Source: Lactobacillus sp. ESL0680
GTDB lineage: Bacteria; Bacillota; Bacilli; Lactobacillales; Lactobacillaceae
Assembly (NCBI RefSeq): GCF_029392855.1
Contig: NZ_CP113945.1
Location: forward strand, 1,644,997-1,708,996
Length of the DNA: 64,000 nucleotides
Direction: 5' to 3'
Position 1 is the stretch's first letter, and the number at the start of each line of letters is the position of its first letter. Below are positions 7,753-17,439 of the stretch, in pieces. The notes beneath the pieces are model-generated. The model was not told where the DNA came from and did not search any database. It saw only the letters and a program-made list of their open reading frames with translations. Both the position numbers and the translations under genes were made by a program.

Positions 7753-8388
7753 TTAATTTGCTAATAAGTTACTCGGATATTTACCAATCAAGAGTACTGG
7801 TGTTTCAGATAAATCATCATGCTTTAAAAACTGTTTTAATTGCTTAATTGAAGTATCAGCTATTTGCTTATTCTTGCCAGTTAATCCACTAGCTAACGTT
7901 TGAGCTTGTTCTAATAAAGCTGACGTAGGCTTATTATTGTCTTTAGCATCTATTGCACTTAGTTCAGCATTAATTAGCGGCTGCAAATCCTTATTAGATA
8001 AATTTTTGTTATAAATTCCGTTTATATAAGTTGTATAACCCTTGTATTTACCATTCTTGGAAACCAAATCAACTGATATTCCGTTTTTAACCTTTGTTAA
8101 TTTTTTCACTTTAAACAGTGTATGTTGTTTCAAAATTTTTTCAAGTACCTTTTTAGTATAAGGCTTGCCACCTTTAGCTGCCGTATTTTTATAAAGTGCA
8201 CCCTTATTGCTATTCGGTAATTCAAAAACATACCCAGCCTCAGCTAATTTTTTAGTCCAAGCTTTACTAGATAAACTGCTATTCGATACTAACTGTGCCG
8301 ATACTTGGCTTTTACTTGTTAGATTAGCAATTGATAAGGTAGTCGTCATTAACAATGTGGTCAATATCAGTTTAAATGATTTTTTCAT
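7753..8388 (-). CDS. Secreted protein of unknown function
   Basis: The start at 8388 (MKKSFKLILTTLL) is chosen over 8406 because GAGGG lies eight bases upstream of it. The 211-residue product begins with a signal peptide (cleavage expected near SQVSA). The middle is lysine-rich beta-type sequence (KKLTKVKNGISVDLVSKNGK) and the C-terminus is helical (ALLEQAQTLASGLTG). There is no anchor motif, so it is probably released or wall-associated. A cre-like TGAAAGCGATTACC at 8439-8452 overlaps the promoter region and may mean carbon catabolite control. No family is recognised. Confidence 0.6.
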   Translation of the reverse strand: MKKSFKLILTTLLMTTTLSIANLTSKSQVSAQLVSNSSLSSKAWTKKLAEAGYVFELPNSNKGALYKNTAAKGGKPYTKKVLEKILKQHTLFKVKKLTKVKNGISVDLVSKNGKYKGYTTYINGIYNKNLSNKDLQPLINAELSAIDAKDNNKPTSALLEQAQTLASGLTGKNKQIADTSIKQLKQFLKHDDLSETPVLLIGKYPSNLLAN

Positions 8389-8495
8389 TTTAGTACCCTC
8401 ACTCAAAAATATTTATAGATATATAATACCACTTATTTTGAAAGCGATTACCAAAATAATAAGATCATTCATCCCACCAATAACATAACAATCCC

Positions 8496-8777
8496 CTAAT
8501 GAAAAATCTGTGTAATACCGATGCCTAATTGATGATCGCTCAGTTTTGGTGTCAATAATTCCCGATACAATTTCCGGCCGGCTGGCGATAATTGCTGTTT
8601 AATAGCAAGCGGCGTTAAACTACTCTTCATACTCGCAGCAATACTAGGTAAATATTCTTGTCTTTCTAACCGCTTTTTAGCAAGTGAAATAATCTCATAT
8701 TCATCCATGCTCAAATTACTAGCCAAACTAGAATTAACTTTAGCCAATAAGTCAGCTGCTGCTTTTTTAGAGCCCAT
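8496..8777 (-). CDS. Small helical protein, bacteriocin-immunity-like
   Basis: The start at 8777 (MGSKKAAADLLAKVN) is proposed because TATAAT at about 8834-8839 on this strand would put the transcript start downstream of the longer TTG start at 8840. The 93-residue product is all-helical and basic, with DEYEIISLAKKRLERQEYLP, SLTPLAIKQQLSP and a C-terminal tail. Size and pattern resemble four-helix immunity proteins for class II bacteriocins. No bacteriocin gene is visible next to it, so it may be an orphan immunity gene. The ribosome binding site is weak. Confidence 0.45.
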   Translation of the reverse strand: MGSKKAAADLLAKVNSSLASNLSMDEYEIISLAKKRLERQEYLPSIAASMKSSLTPLAIKQQLSPAGRKLYRELLTPKLSDHQLGIGITQIFH

Positions 8778-8867
8778 GATTAAACCACAGCTTTCATTCA
8801 CACAAAAAATCCAATTCGTTATTTTCACAATATTATACAACGAAGATAATCAACTGGGTTTACGTAT

Positions 8868-8898
8868 TAAAAAAAGAATTGAGTATCCACTCAATTCT
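8868..8898. terminator. Amino-acid permease terminator
   Basis: AGAATTGAG/CTCAATTCT hairpin with a T-run on the minus strand. Confidence 0.75.
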
Positions 8899-8907
8899 AA
8901 GAAATAT

Positions 8908-10299
8908 TTATTGCTGACGTGGCCGTGAAATCAAATACATCATCAGCGGCAAAATACAAAAGCCAAAAATCATGGCAACAATCGCCAGCCAATTAATACC
9001 AATCACGCGGCTATTAACTACGATTCCAAATTGTTCACGCCAATTATACTCGGCTAATAAAAAGATGACCAATAACACTGCAATCACCGGAATGATTAGA
9101 TCAGTCCACACATTTTTATCAGCAGCCAAAATCTGCTCCTTGCTTTTACCATAATAAAACCGAATAACAGATAGCGGCACAACTGTAAATTCCAAAAAGC
9201 GGACAATTGCGCTCAACGTAATCAAATTTGTCATATTGTACTGAAAAGCCAAAGGAATCAAAACTGCCAATACAGCAGAAATAGAATACGTTCTGACGGG
9301 AAAGTTCCTTTTAGTCCGCTGCGTTAACTTTGGCGAGACCTGATGTTCCCGTGCCATTGCTTCCAAAATTCGCGGTGTGCTAAAGCTATAGGCAAAGTTG
9401 AGTCCCAACATCGAGATCAGTGCACCTACCAAGATTATATCGCGCAAAATTTCATTATTAAAAATTGCCGCTAAGGCTATCACTTGGTTAGTCTTAATCA
9501 ACGCAGTAGGATTTAACTTCAAAGCAACTGTCAAGACGCCAATATAAACTACGGCAACTGCCAAGATTGCTAACGGAATTGCCCGCGGGAGATTTTTTTC
9601 AGGATTCTCCATGTCTTCTGCACCAGAAGCAACAGATTCAAAGCCAGTAAAAGCATAAAATGCGGAAACCACCGCCATGACCATGCCGCTTGTTGTCAAA
9701 GTTGGAATTACAGTATAACCATGAACAGTAACTTGATCCACAGCACTTAACCGATGCGACACCCCTGTTACCAATAATACAACGACACCCGCAGCAATTA
9801 TTAGGACCAGCGTTAACAATTTACCAATTGTTGCCAAATTCATTACCCGCTTAATAATTTTTTGGCCAAATAAGTTAACAATCGTCACTAATAGTAATAA
9901 GGCCAGCAATCCTAACGTAACGTTACCTACATTGTTGGGATCACCACCACAAATCGAAATCGTTGATTTAGTAATCCCAACAGAGGCTACACCCCAAACA
10001 GCACTGGTCGCAAAATAACACGTCGTGCCAATATAGAAGCCGAACTTAGGACCAAACGCGGCCTTTGAGTACGCATAGGACGCCCCAGCCTTATTAACAT
10101 ATTTAGCTGCCGCCGCAAATGACATTGCCAAAACTGTGGCAACTAAAGCTGCCGCAAGGTAAACCAGTAGAGTTTTACTTCCAGCCTGCTTAACTACACT
10201 TCCAGGTGTTAAAAAAATTCCGGAGCCAATCATCATATTAATTGCAAGAAAAACCATGGCACTAAAGCCTAATTTATCGCCTGCTTTTTTATTTTTCAT
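8908..10299 (-). CDS. APC-family amino-acid permease
   Basis: The protein has about 463 residues and 12 predicted membrane segments. It opens with the APC signature (FSAMVFLAINMMIGSGIFL, with the substrate-binding GSGIF in TM1) and has AFYAFTGFESVASGAEDMENP in the TM6 region. It is a proton-coupled amino-acid importer or exchanger of the cytoplasmic membrane; the substrate is not readable. An in-frame ATG at 10317 lacks a ribosome binding site, so 10299 is preferred. It is transcribed on its own, between strong terminators. Confidence 0.85.
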   Translation of the reverse strand: MKNKKAGDKLGFSAMVFLAINMMIGSGIFLTPGSVVKQAGSKTLLVYLAAALVATVLAMSFAAAAKYVNKAGASYAYSKAAFGPKFGFYIGTTCYFATSAVWGVASVGITKSTISICGGDPNNVGNVTLGLLALLLLVTIVNLFGQKIIKRVMNLATIGKLLTLVLIIAAGVVVLLVTGVSHRLSAVDQVTVHGYTVIPTLTTSGMVMAVVSAFYAFTGFESVASGAEDMENPEKNLPRAIPLAILAVAVVYIGVLTVALKLNPTALIKTNQVIALAAIFNNEILRDIILVGALISMLGLNFAYSFSTPRILEAMAREHQVSPKLTQRTKRNFPVRTYSISAVLAVLIPLAFQYNMTNLITLSAIVRFLEFTVVPLSVIRFYYGKSKEQILAADKNVWTDLIIPVIAVLLVIFLLAEYNWREQFGIVVNSRVIGINWLAIVAMIFGFCILPLMMYLISRPRQQ

Positions 10300-10422
10300 T
10301 TCTAATCCATCTTCCATACGTGGTTTGTAAAATTAAATAGCTATACTATTATATGAAATAATTGTGACAAACTCCATATTGTATATTGTCAAATAGCTAA
10401 GGCAGGTCTAAATCTCCCCAAT

Positions 10423-10458
10423 AAAAAGCACCTCAAGCTTTTAGCTTGAGGTGCTTTA
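10423..10458. terminator. Bidirectional terminator
   Basis: AAGCACCTCAAGCT/AGCTTGAGGTGCTT is a perfect 14-bp hairpin with A- and T-flanks. Confidence 0.8.
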
Positions 10459-10472
10459 AAATCAAATTATTC

Positions 10473-10506
10473 AAAAAGGACACGGAAACTTCCGTGCCCT
10501 TTTATT
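10473..10506 (-). terminator. ilvE terminator
   Basis: GGGCACGGA/TCCGTGTCC hairpin (one G-U) followed by T residues on the minus strand, just past the ilvE stop. Confidence 0.8.
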
Positions 10507-10519
10507 AATTATCAAATCT

Positions 10520-11542
10520 TTAATCGATTGTCTGTACCCAGCCTTCAGGACCAGTCTTATCACCATATTGAATAGCAATCAGTTCATTGTACAACTTGGT
10601 CGTAACTGGGCCAGTCTTGTCTTCACTGTAAATGACGTGCTTTTGATCGTTATAGGTAATCGAACCAACCGGCGAAATTACAGCTGCCGTGCCCATTGCA
10701 CCAGCTTCTTTCATGTTAAAGGCTTCTTCCAAAGTAATTTGCCGTTCAACAGGATTCAAGCCTTGACGTTTAGCAACTTCAAGCAGCGATTTTTTAGTAA
10801 TAGAAATCAAAATTGACTCAGATTTTGGTGTTACAAACTGACCTTCTTGAGTAATACCGAAGAAGTTGGCACCACCAAATTCATCAACATACTTGTGTTC
10901 ACGTGGATCAAGATACAAGCAATCAGCAAAGCCTTCCTTATGTGCTTCAACTGATGGCAGCAGGCTGCTGGCATAATTACCTGATGTCTTAGCTTGACCG
11001 GTACCAGCATAAGCGGCACGATCGTACGGACTAACTTTATAAGCTGCTGGATTTAGGCCCTTAATATATGCACCTACTGGTGTCGCAAAAATCCGCAAAG
11101 TATATTCCGTTGCTGCTGCAACTCCCAAAGCCTGCGAAGTTCCAATCATAAATGGTCGAACATAAAGTGTTGCACCACTGTCATATGGCGGAACGTATTC
11201 TTTATTAGCCAAAACAACTTCTTTAACTGCCTCAACGAACTTATCTTCAGGATATGGAGGCATTGCTAACCGTTCAGCTGACAACGCAAACCGATGGGCA
11301 TTTTGGTCCGGACGAAAGAGATTAATTTTGCCATCTTTTCTACGATAAGCCTTTAATCCTTCAAAAATTTCCTGACCATAGTGCAAGACTTCTGCACCTT
11401 CGGAAAGGGTCACAGTCGAAGCTTCGACTAACTTGCCTTCTTGCCATTCACCATCTTTATACTTAGCTTCGTAACGATATGGCAGATCGCGATATTCAAA
11501 GCCGAGATTATTCCAATCAAGATCTTCTATCTTTTGTTTCAT
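10520..11542 (-). CDS. ilvE: Branched-chain amino-acid aminotransferase
   Basis: This PLP enzyme interconverts Leu/Ile/Val and their 2-oxo acids. The 340-residue product is the long (fold-type IV, group II) form. TGQAKTSGNYA carries the Schiff-base lysine near residue 188, and EFGGANFFGI and GTAAVISPVGS are the cofactor and substrate loops. No branched-chain biosynthesis genes are in the window, so in this probably auxotrophic organism it more likely serves amino-acid catabolism or pool balancing. A GGAGG-like site (GGAGGCAC) precedes the ATG. Confidence 0.93.
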   Translation of the reverse strand: MKQKIEDLDWNNLGFEYRDLPYRYEAKYKDGEWQEGKLVEASTVTLSEGAEVLHYGQEIFEGLKAYRRKDGKINLFRPDQNAHRFALSAERLAMPPYPEDKFVEAVKEVVLANKEYVPPYDSGATLYVRPFMIGTSQALGVAAATEYTLRIFATPVGAYIKGLNPAAYKVSPYDRAAYAGTGQAKTSGNYASSLLPSVEAHKEGFADCLYLDPREHKYVDEFGGANFFGITQEGQFVTPKSESILISITKKSLLEVAKRQGLNPVERQITLEEAFNMKEAGAMGTAAVISPVGSITYNDQKHVIYSEDKTGPVTTKLYNELIAIQYGDKTGPEGWVQTID

Positions 11543-11685
11543 CAGAGTGCCTCCAATTTTTTAATCCTTGGGATAGATATGAAAACTCAAACCAGATTAT
11601 TTTCATAATTATTTAATTGTTACCTAATTTAAACCATAAAGATACAGATGTCAATAGTAGATCGAAGCTTTACTACATATATACT

Positions 11686-11718
11686 AAAAAAACGTCACTT
11701 CCAAAAAAGTGACGTTTT
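11686..11718. terminator. Clp ATPase terminator
   Basis: AACGTCACTT/AAGTGACGTT hairpin with A-run and T-run, immediately past the Clp gene. Confidence 0.8.
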
Positions 11719-11728
11719 CCACATTAAA

Positions 11729-13837
11729 TTATTTCTCTTCTTTTTCGACTTTTTCAGCTTCAGCTTCTACTTTAGGATTAATATCCAATATTGCCTCGCC
11801 GTTCAAGTAAACATGCTGATTATCAGCAGTAAATTTAACTTCTTTAGTATCTGGTTCCTTCATCAATAATTTGGCAATTGGTGTTTCCAAATCCTGTTCA
11901 ACTACCCGACGCAATGGCCGTGCACCGAACTTCTTGTCATAGCCCTTCTCTGCAAGATAAGCTTTCGTTTCATGTGAAACATCAACCGTAATTTTTCTCT
12001 TAGCAAGAACCTTGTCCATCTTCTTGAGGTAAATGTCGATAATCTTAGTCATATCTTCTTCACTCAGGGAGTTAAATGGCACAATTGCATCAAGCCGGTT
12101 CAAAAATTCTGGTCTGAAGTAAGCTTCTAGTGCCTTAATCATCTTATCATGGTCAACCTTGCCATCTTTAAGCAGATTATCGGAGAAGCCAGCATTAGAA
12201 GTCATAATTAAGATTGTATCCTTAAAGGAAACCGTTCTTCCTTGTGCATCCGTTAAGCGACCATCGTCCATAATCTGCAAAAGTGCGTTAAAGACTTGTG
12301 GATTAGCCTTCTCGATTTCATCAAACAAAATCAAACTGTATGGTTGATGACGAACTTTTTCAGTTAATTGACCACCTTCACCATAACCAACATAACCCGG
12401 AGCAGAACCAATCAACTTGTTAACTGCCATTTGATCTTGATATTCTGACATATCAAGTCTAATTAAGTGATTTTCACCACCAAACAACTGAATTGCTAGT
12501 TGTTTAGCTAATTCTGTCTTACCTACACCAGTTGGTCCAGTCAGTAAGAACGAACCAGTCGGACGATCATTATCCTTGAATACTTGCTTACGTGCAATCG
12601 CATCAGTAATAATATCAATAGCATTATCTTGGTCGATGACGGCTTTCTTCAGTCGTTTAGCCAAGTCAAGATTATGTTGACCCTCACTTGCATGCAATTC
12701 GCTCATCGGAATCTTAGTTCTTGCTTCAATTAAAGCATAGATATCTTGATCCGTAACCCTTGGAGTTGCAACATCATGAACGTGATCCTTTTTATCGGTC
12801 AATTCTTGAATTTGCTTCTTCAAATCACTAGCCTTAGCGTAATCTTCCTTTTCAGCGGCCTCTTTCTTTTCGTGTTCAAGGCGCTCAATCCGCTCCTGCA
12901 GACTAGCTTCATCTTCTGGAACTGTATCCAGGCCCTTCTTAGCACCAGCTTCATCCATTAAGTCGATTGCCTTATCCGGCAAATGCCGACCTTGAATATA
13001 ACGCTGCGACAATTCAACAGCTAGGCGCAAAGCACTGTCGTCATACTTAACATGGTGATAATCTTCGTACTTCTTCTTTAAGCCTTCCAAAATTTTAACG
13101 GTCACATCAGCCGAAGGTTCTGGTACCTGTACTGGTTGGAACCGGCGTGCCAAAGCCGCATCATTTTCAATTCTGCGGTATTCACCAGTGGTTGTGGCCC
13201 CAATTAAGTTCAAGTCGCCACTTGCCAAAGCTGGCTTTAGGATATTTGCGGCATCCCCACTATTGTTTTCGGAGTCAGTTGAACCAGCACCAACAATGTT
13301 GTGCAGTTCATCAATGAACAAGATAATATTTGGATCCTTCTTAGCTTGATCGATGACCTTCTTTAGGCGCTCTTCAAAGCTACCCCGCAGGCTAGAGCCA
13401 GCAACCATATCATTAATGTTAACATCAATAATATGCTTATCCTTCATCTTGTCCGGAACATCGCCGCTCGCAATCTTTTGGGCCAGACCTTCAACAATCG
13501 CTGTCTTACCAACACCAGCAGGACCGACCAATACCGGATTATTCTTTTTCCGCCGGCTCAAAATTTCAATTACTTCTTTAATCTGCTCATCACGGCCAAT
13601 TACTGGATCGTATTTATGTTCCTTAGCTTGTTCAACCAAGTCAACGCCAATTGGCTTCTCCTGCTTTTGTTCAGGACCTGCTGCCTGTCCCTGACCGTTT
13701 AAATTCTGTGGTGACAGATTCATGTTGCCTGAATAATGGATCGGAATTGAACCATTATTAGCATCACCCAAATTACCAAAGAAAGAATCATTTAATTCGT
13801 TAAATAAATTATCAAAATCATTATCAAAGTATGCCAT
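11729..13837 (-). CDS. clpE: Clp/HSP100 AAA+ ATPase, ClpE/ClpL type
   Basis: The 702-residue unfoldase has two AAA+ modules: Walker A GPAGVGKT near residue 105 with Walker B ILFIDELHNI, and GPTGVGKT near residue 430 with LILFDEIEKANP. Between them lies a UVR-like coiled coil (EDYAKASDLKKQIQELTDKK). Sequence around both modules reads most like ClpE, yet the ClpE N-terminal zinc finger is missing and is replaced by a short Asn/Asp-rich leader (MAYFDNDFDNLFNEL). No clear IGF/IGL ClpP-docking loop is seen, so it may act alone like ClpL. CIRCE control fits a heat-shock chaperone. The symbol is tentative. Confidence 0.85.
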   Translation of the reverse strand: MAYFDNDFDNLFNELNDSFFGNLGDANNGSIPIHYSGNMNLSPQNLNGQGQAAGPEQKQEKPIGVDLVEQAKEHKYDPVIGRDEQIKEVIEILSRRKKNNPVLVGPAGVGKTAIVEGLAQKIASGDVPDKMKDKHIIDVNINDMVAGSSLRGSFEERLKKVIDQAKKDPNIILFIDELHNIVGAGSTDSENNSGDAANILKPALASGDLNLIGATTTGEYRRIENDAALARRFQPVQVPEPSADVTVKILEGLKKKYEDYHHVKYDDSALRLAVELSQRYIQGRHLPDKAIDLMDEAGAKKGLDTVPEDEASLQERIERLEHEKKEAAEKEDYAKASDLKKQIQELTDKKDHVHDVATPRVTDQDIYALIEARTKIPMSELHASEGQHNLDLAKRLKKAVIDQDNAIDIITDAIARKQVFKDNDRPTGSFLLTGPTGVGKTELAKQLAIQLFGGENHLIRLDMSEYQDQMAVNKLIGSAPGYVGYGEGGQLTEKVRHQPYSLILFDEIEKANPQVFNALLQIMDDGRLTDAQGRTVSFKDTILIMTSNAGFSDNLLKDGKVDHDKMIKALEAYFRPEFLNRLDAIVPFNSLSEEDMTKIIDIYLKKMDKVLAKRKITVDVSHETKAYLAEKGYDKKFGARPLRRVVEQDLETPIAKLLMKEPDTKEVKFTADNQHVYLNGEAILDINPKVEAEAEKVEKEEK

Positions 13838-13872
13838 TTATTAACACCCCTTATTGTAGTTTTCAATCTTAA

Positions 13873-13899
13873 TTAGCACTCTAAACATTCGAGTGCTAA
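13873..13899 (-). promoter_or_regulatory. CIRCE (HrcA operator)
   Basis: TTAGCACTC, nine bases, GAGTGCTAA: a perfect match to the CIRCE inverted repeat. It lies just downstream of the -10 of the Clp promoter, so HrcA bound there would block initiation. Confidence 0.93.
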
Positions 13900-13915
13900 T
13901 TTCTTTACATCCCAA

Positions 13916-13943
13916 AGTATAACAGGTTATCCACAAATAGCAA
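13916..13943 (-). promoter_or_regulatory. Clp gene promoter
   Basis: On the minus strand TTGCTA (13943-13938) and TATACT (13921-13916) are 16 bases apart. CIRCE follows at the expected start site. Confidence 0.65.
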
Positions 13944-14003
13944 ATTATTTGGCTCACTTTTTCCACAAATCACTAAATTCCTTAATCTTTACTTTGCTAA
14001 AAC

Positions 14004-14033
14004 AAAAAAATGCCGATAAATCAGCATTTTTTT
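14004..14033. terminator. UvrA2 gene terminator
   Basis: AATGCTGA-type hairpin (AAAAATGC / GCATTTTT) flanked by A- and T-runs, just past the stop at 14039 on the minus strand. Confidence 0.7.
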
Positions 14034-14038
14034 ATAGC

Positions 14039-16579
14039 TTAATTATTTTTGTTTTGATACAAAGCATAATGCTTACGCAAATATTTGGCAGTCAGACTAG
14101 TCCCTGCTTGAGAAATATCCACAGGTCGGCCGCTAATAACAATCTTGCCTCCTTGCTGACCGCCACGGGGGCCCATGTCAATCATATAATCACTATTCGC
14201 AATCACATCTAGGTCATGTGTAATTGTAATAATCGTTGCCTGTTGGGCTAACAATTTTTGCAAAATATTTAACAGCGTCCGTACGTCATACGGATGTAAG
14301 CCCACAGTTGGTTCATCAAAAACAAATAGACTGCCCTTTTGCTTATGGTGCAAGTGACTAGTTAGTTTAAGCCGCTGCGCCTCACCACCAGATAAAGCCG
14401 GGGTTGACTCACCTAAATGCAGATAGCCTAAGCCCATATCATGCAAAGTAGTAACTGTTTGCCTAATTGCCGGCACTTCCGCAAACAATCCGTCTTTGAG
14501 TGCATCATCAACCGAAAGGGCGAGAACATCGGCAATACTCAAGCCCTGCCATTTAACTTGCAAGACCTTGGAATTATACCGGCGCCCGCCACAGACAGAA
14601 CAGGTTTCGACCATATCGGGTAAATACTGAATATCAAGTGCAATTACCCCTGTACCACCGCAAGCTGGACACGCGCCTTCTTTATTATTGTAAGAAAAAT
14701 GTGTCGCCTTGTAATTCAACTTTTTTGCCAATGGCTGCTTAGCGAATAATTTGCGTAAATTCGTCATGATATCAGTATAGGTCGCAACCGTCGACCGCTG
14801 ATTTTTACCAACCGGGGCAGAATCGACGCTAACCACATTGGTAATACCACTAGCTGACAAATCTTTAACCCAAGCTGGTATCGCCTCATGGTTTTTTTGC
14901 GCCTTAAGTGCTGGTAACAGTGAATCAAGAATCATTGTTGTCTTGCCGGCACCAGAAAAGCCGGTAATTGAGGTCAGCCGCCCCACCGGAATCTGTGCGT
15001 GAACATCATGCAAATTAAACTGGTCAGTAACCGTAAACGTAATCTTGCCCTTGGCAAACAAGGTGGCTGCTTGAGCCTGTGGTCTAACTTGCAAAGGGGC
15101 ATTTCCCGTTAAGTAAGGACCAATATGCGAATTTTCATCCTGCTTTATTTGCTCCGGCGTACCCTGAGCAATAATCTGGCCGCCCTGACTACCAGAACCT
15201 GGACCAATTTCAACAATCCAATCGGCGGCATTAATAATTGAAGTTTCATGGTCAACAACTATTAGAGAATTGCCCTGATTAACCAATTCGTGAAAAACAT
15301 CAATCAACCCCGCCACATTATCCGGGTGCAGACCAACTGACGGTTCATCCAAAACATACAATACTCCCGTTGTTTCTGTTCTTAATGTTCGCCCCAACTG
15401 GATTCGCTGTAATTCGCCCGTTGATAAAGTACTGGCCTGCCGCGACAAACTTAAATAGTCCAGCCCCAATTTTAACAGTGGTCTAACCTGATGCAGCAAT
15501 TCACCAGTTAAGTTTTTTGCCAATTCCTGCATATCTTCTGGCAATTCAGCCAAAATTTCCTGCATATAGCTACTTAGCTGACCTAAAGTTAATTGTTCTG
15601 CCGCCACAATATTTTTACCAGCAACTAATTGCGTCCAGCGGCTGGGATCAATCCGCGAGCCGTAACAGCGTGGACAAGTGCTGAACCGATAAAAAGCATT
15701 AATCCGCTCTAAGCCGCGTTCTGACTTAGTAGTTTTACGCGAATTCGCAACGGCATTATAGGCATTCTCATACAAAGCATCCAAGTGGTACACTCGGCCA
15801 GTCGAAGTCGGAACATCAATTGGAATTTTACGTTCCTCGCCATGTAAGACAATTTCCTTTTCTTCAGTAGTTAATTCTCGATACGGAATATCTGTTCGAA
15901 CACCAAGTTCACGCGCAATCCGCCACATCCAATTACGCCCCGGAATTTGCCACGTCGCCACAGCACCTTGTTCTAGCGATAAATTTTCATCAGCGATAAT
16001 CTTACTGTCATCAATCTGTTCAACTGTTCCTAGCCCCTGACATTGCTTACAGGCACCATCTGAGTTAAAGGCGAAGTCTTCGGCGCTAAAAGCATAAAAT
16101 TTAACGCCGCAAGTTGGACAGATTATCTGGCCCATCTCTTCTCCAGTTAAGTCCATCGCCTGGGCAATTTTAATTGTTGGTGCCACTCGGTGCCCATTAG
16201 GACAGACTGGTGAGCCCAACCGTGAAAAAATCAACCGCAAAATATTAAAAATTTCGGTTACCGTTCCGACAGTTGACCGTACGCCCGGAACTGTTGGCCG
16301 CTGTCTTAACGCCAAAGCTGACGGAATATGCTTTACTTCATCAACAGCAGCTCGTCCCACTTGACTAATCCGGCGTCTGGTATAGGTTGCAAGGGAATCA
16401 AGATAACGTCTTGCACCCTCAGAATACAAAATTCCCATTGCCAAACTTGATTTTCCCGACCCACTAAGGCCCGAAATTGCGACGAACTGATGCAACGGAA
16501 TATTGACATCAATATTCTTCAAATTGTTCACGCGTCCTCCACGCACCTCAATTTGAGTTGGCTGCTGTTGGTACTTCAT
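14039..16579 (-). CDS. UvrA2-like ABC ATPase (excinuclease A paralogue)
   Basis: The 846-residue protein has two ABC modules: Walker A GLSGSGKSS near residue 35 with signature STGELQRIQLGR, and GFSGAGKTT near residue 530 with LSGGEAQRLKL. Zinc-finger cysteines appear as CPTC and CKQC, and again as CPAC and CSVCGG. It is about 100 residues shorter than housekeeping UvrA (about 940), as in the UvrA2 class that lacks the UvrB-binding insert. UvrA2 proteins are linked to DNA-damage or drug tolerance in some bacteria. It heads downstream of a hydrolase and a PTS permease on the same strand, with 11 bases to the hydrolase stop. Confidence 0.85.
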   Translation of the reverse strand: MKYQQQPTQIEVRGGRVNNLKNIDVNIPLHQFVAISGLSGSGKSSLAMGILYSEGARRYLDSLATYTRRRISQVGRAAVDEVKHIPSALALRQRPTVPGVRSTVGTVTEIFNILRLIFSRLGSPVCPNGHRVAPTIKIAQAMDLTGEEMGQIICPTCGVKFYAFSAEDFAFNSDGACKQCQGLGTVEQIDDSKIIADENLSLEQGAVATWQIPGRNWMWRIARELGVRTDIPYRELTTEEKEIVLHGEERKIPIDVPTSTGRVYHLDALYENAYNAVANSRKTTKSERGLERINAFYRFSTCPRCYGSRIDPSRWTQLVAGKNIVAAEQLTLGQLSSYMQEILAELPEDMQELAKNLTGELLHQVRPLLKLGLDYLSLSRQASTLSTGELQRIQLGRTLRTETTGVLYVLDEPSVGLHPDNVAGLIDVFHELVNQGNSLIVVDHETSIINAADWIVEIGPGSGSQGGQIIAQGTPEQIKQDENSHIGPYLTGNAPLQVRPQAQAATLFAKGKITFTVTDQFNLHDVHAQIPVGRLTSITGFSGAGKTTMILDSLLPALKAQKNHEAIPAWVKDLSASGITNVVSVDSAPVGKNQRSTVATYTDIMTNLRKLFAKQPLAKKLNYKATHFSYNNKEGACPACGGTGVIALDIQYLPDMVETCSVCGGRRYNSKVLQVKWQGLSIADVLALSVDDALKDGLFAEVPAIRQTVTTLHDMGLGYLHLGESTPALSGGEAQRLKLTSHLHHKQKGSLFVFDEPTVGLHPYDVRTLLNILQKLLAQQATIITITHDLDVIANSDYMIDMGPRGGQQGGKIVISGRPVDISQAGTSLTAKYLRKHYALYQNKNN

Positions 16580-16590
16580 ATCATTCTCCT

Positions 16591-17439
16591 TTACTTATTT
16601 GGTCTTGGCTGGCGTTCTGTCTTTAACAAGTATTGTCTAATTAGTTGAACAACCTGCTTATTCTGGGGCAAATCCGAATGGTCAGCTTCTTTACCCGTCA
16701 CCGTCATCGCTGTATAAGATTTAACCTGATTTTGAAAAATAAACTTAGCGGCCGCAACACTCGATTCAGGAACAATCCCGTCAGACTCATAATTTTTGCC
16801 GCCGGATAATGAATACACCCGCAAGTTCTTAGGTAATTTTGACCGACTCTTAATAAAATCAGCCAGCATTTGCGTGTGATTATCAATGTTGTTTTCCGTA
16901 AAATTATATGGCGTCCCCAAAGTCATTAAGCAGCTCATCTTTGTCTCACCGGAATAATCAGCATAATAATGTTCCAACCAGTAAGTCCAAATTAACCCAC
17001 CATTAGAATGACCAAACGCCTTAAAATTGTTGAACTTATAATTGCTCATTAACGAGTCAAAGGCGATGTCCAGCCATTTTGTTTGCTTTTTAATATTAGC
17101 GTAACCGTCCTTGTTATTATCAAAGCCAATAATAATGAAGGGCTCCAAGTCATTTTTATTAATTGAACCGCTGTAGGACAATTTTCCTTGACGTGAAACG
17201 TTAACTTTTAGGACACTATGACGATGCAGCGTTGTTTTATTCAACTGGTCAATTAGCTGGTTAAACCGTTCAGTCGTCGCACTTGATCCCGGCACCATAA
17301 TAACCGGTGACAATAACGACTTACTCCGCTCGGCGCGGGCATTGTTGGACTTTTTCATCCAGCTATATCCTGGAATCGCCAGTAAAATTAAGATGACTAC
17401 CAATAAGAGTAACCATTTAAGATTCTTATTTTTGCGCAT
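16591..17439 (-). CDS. Membrane-anchored alpha/beta hydrolase (DUF915 type)
   Basis: The start at 17439 has GGAAGGTG six bases upstream and overlaps the end of the PTS gene by 14 bases, which points to translational coupling. The 282-residue protein has an N-terminal membrane segment (LKWLLLLVVILILLAIPGY), so the enzyme domain is extracellular. VIMVPGSSAT is the oxyanion-side strand, FGHSNGG holds the nucleophile serine, and SDGIVPESS and DHSDLP give likely acid and His residues. DUF915 proteins are cell-surface esterase/lipase-like; the substrate is unknown. Confidence 0.75.
   Translation of the reverse strand: MRKNKNLKWLLLLVVILILLAIPGYSWMKKSNNARAERSKSLLSPVIMVPGSSATTERFNQLIDQLNKTTLHRHSVLKVNVSRQGKLSYSGSINKNDLEPFIIIGFDNNKDGYANIKKQTKWLDIAFDSLMSNYKFNNFKAFGHSNGGLIWTYWLEHYYADYSGETKMSCLMTLGTPYNFTENNIDNHTQMLADFIKSRSKLPKNLRVYSLSGGKNYESDGIVPESSVAAAKFIFQNQVKSYTAMTVTGKEADHSDLPQNKQVVQLIRQYLLKTERQPRPNK

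Noticed and set aside
13353..13702. Plus-strand frames opposite the Clp ATPase
   Set aside because: They are shadows of a highly conserved gene, with no start signals.
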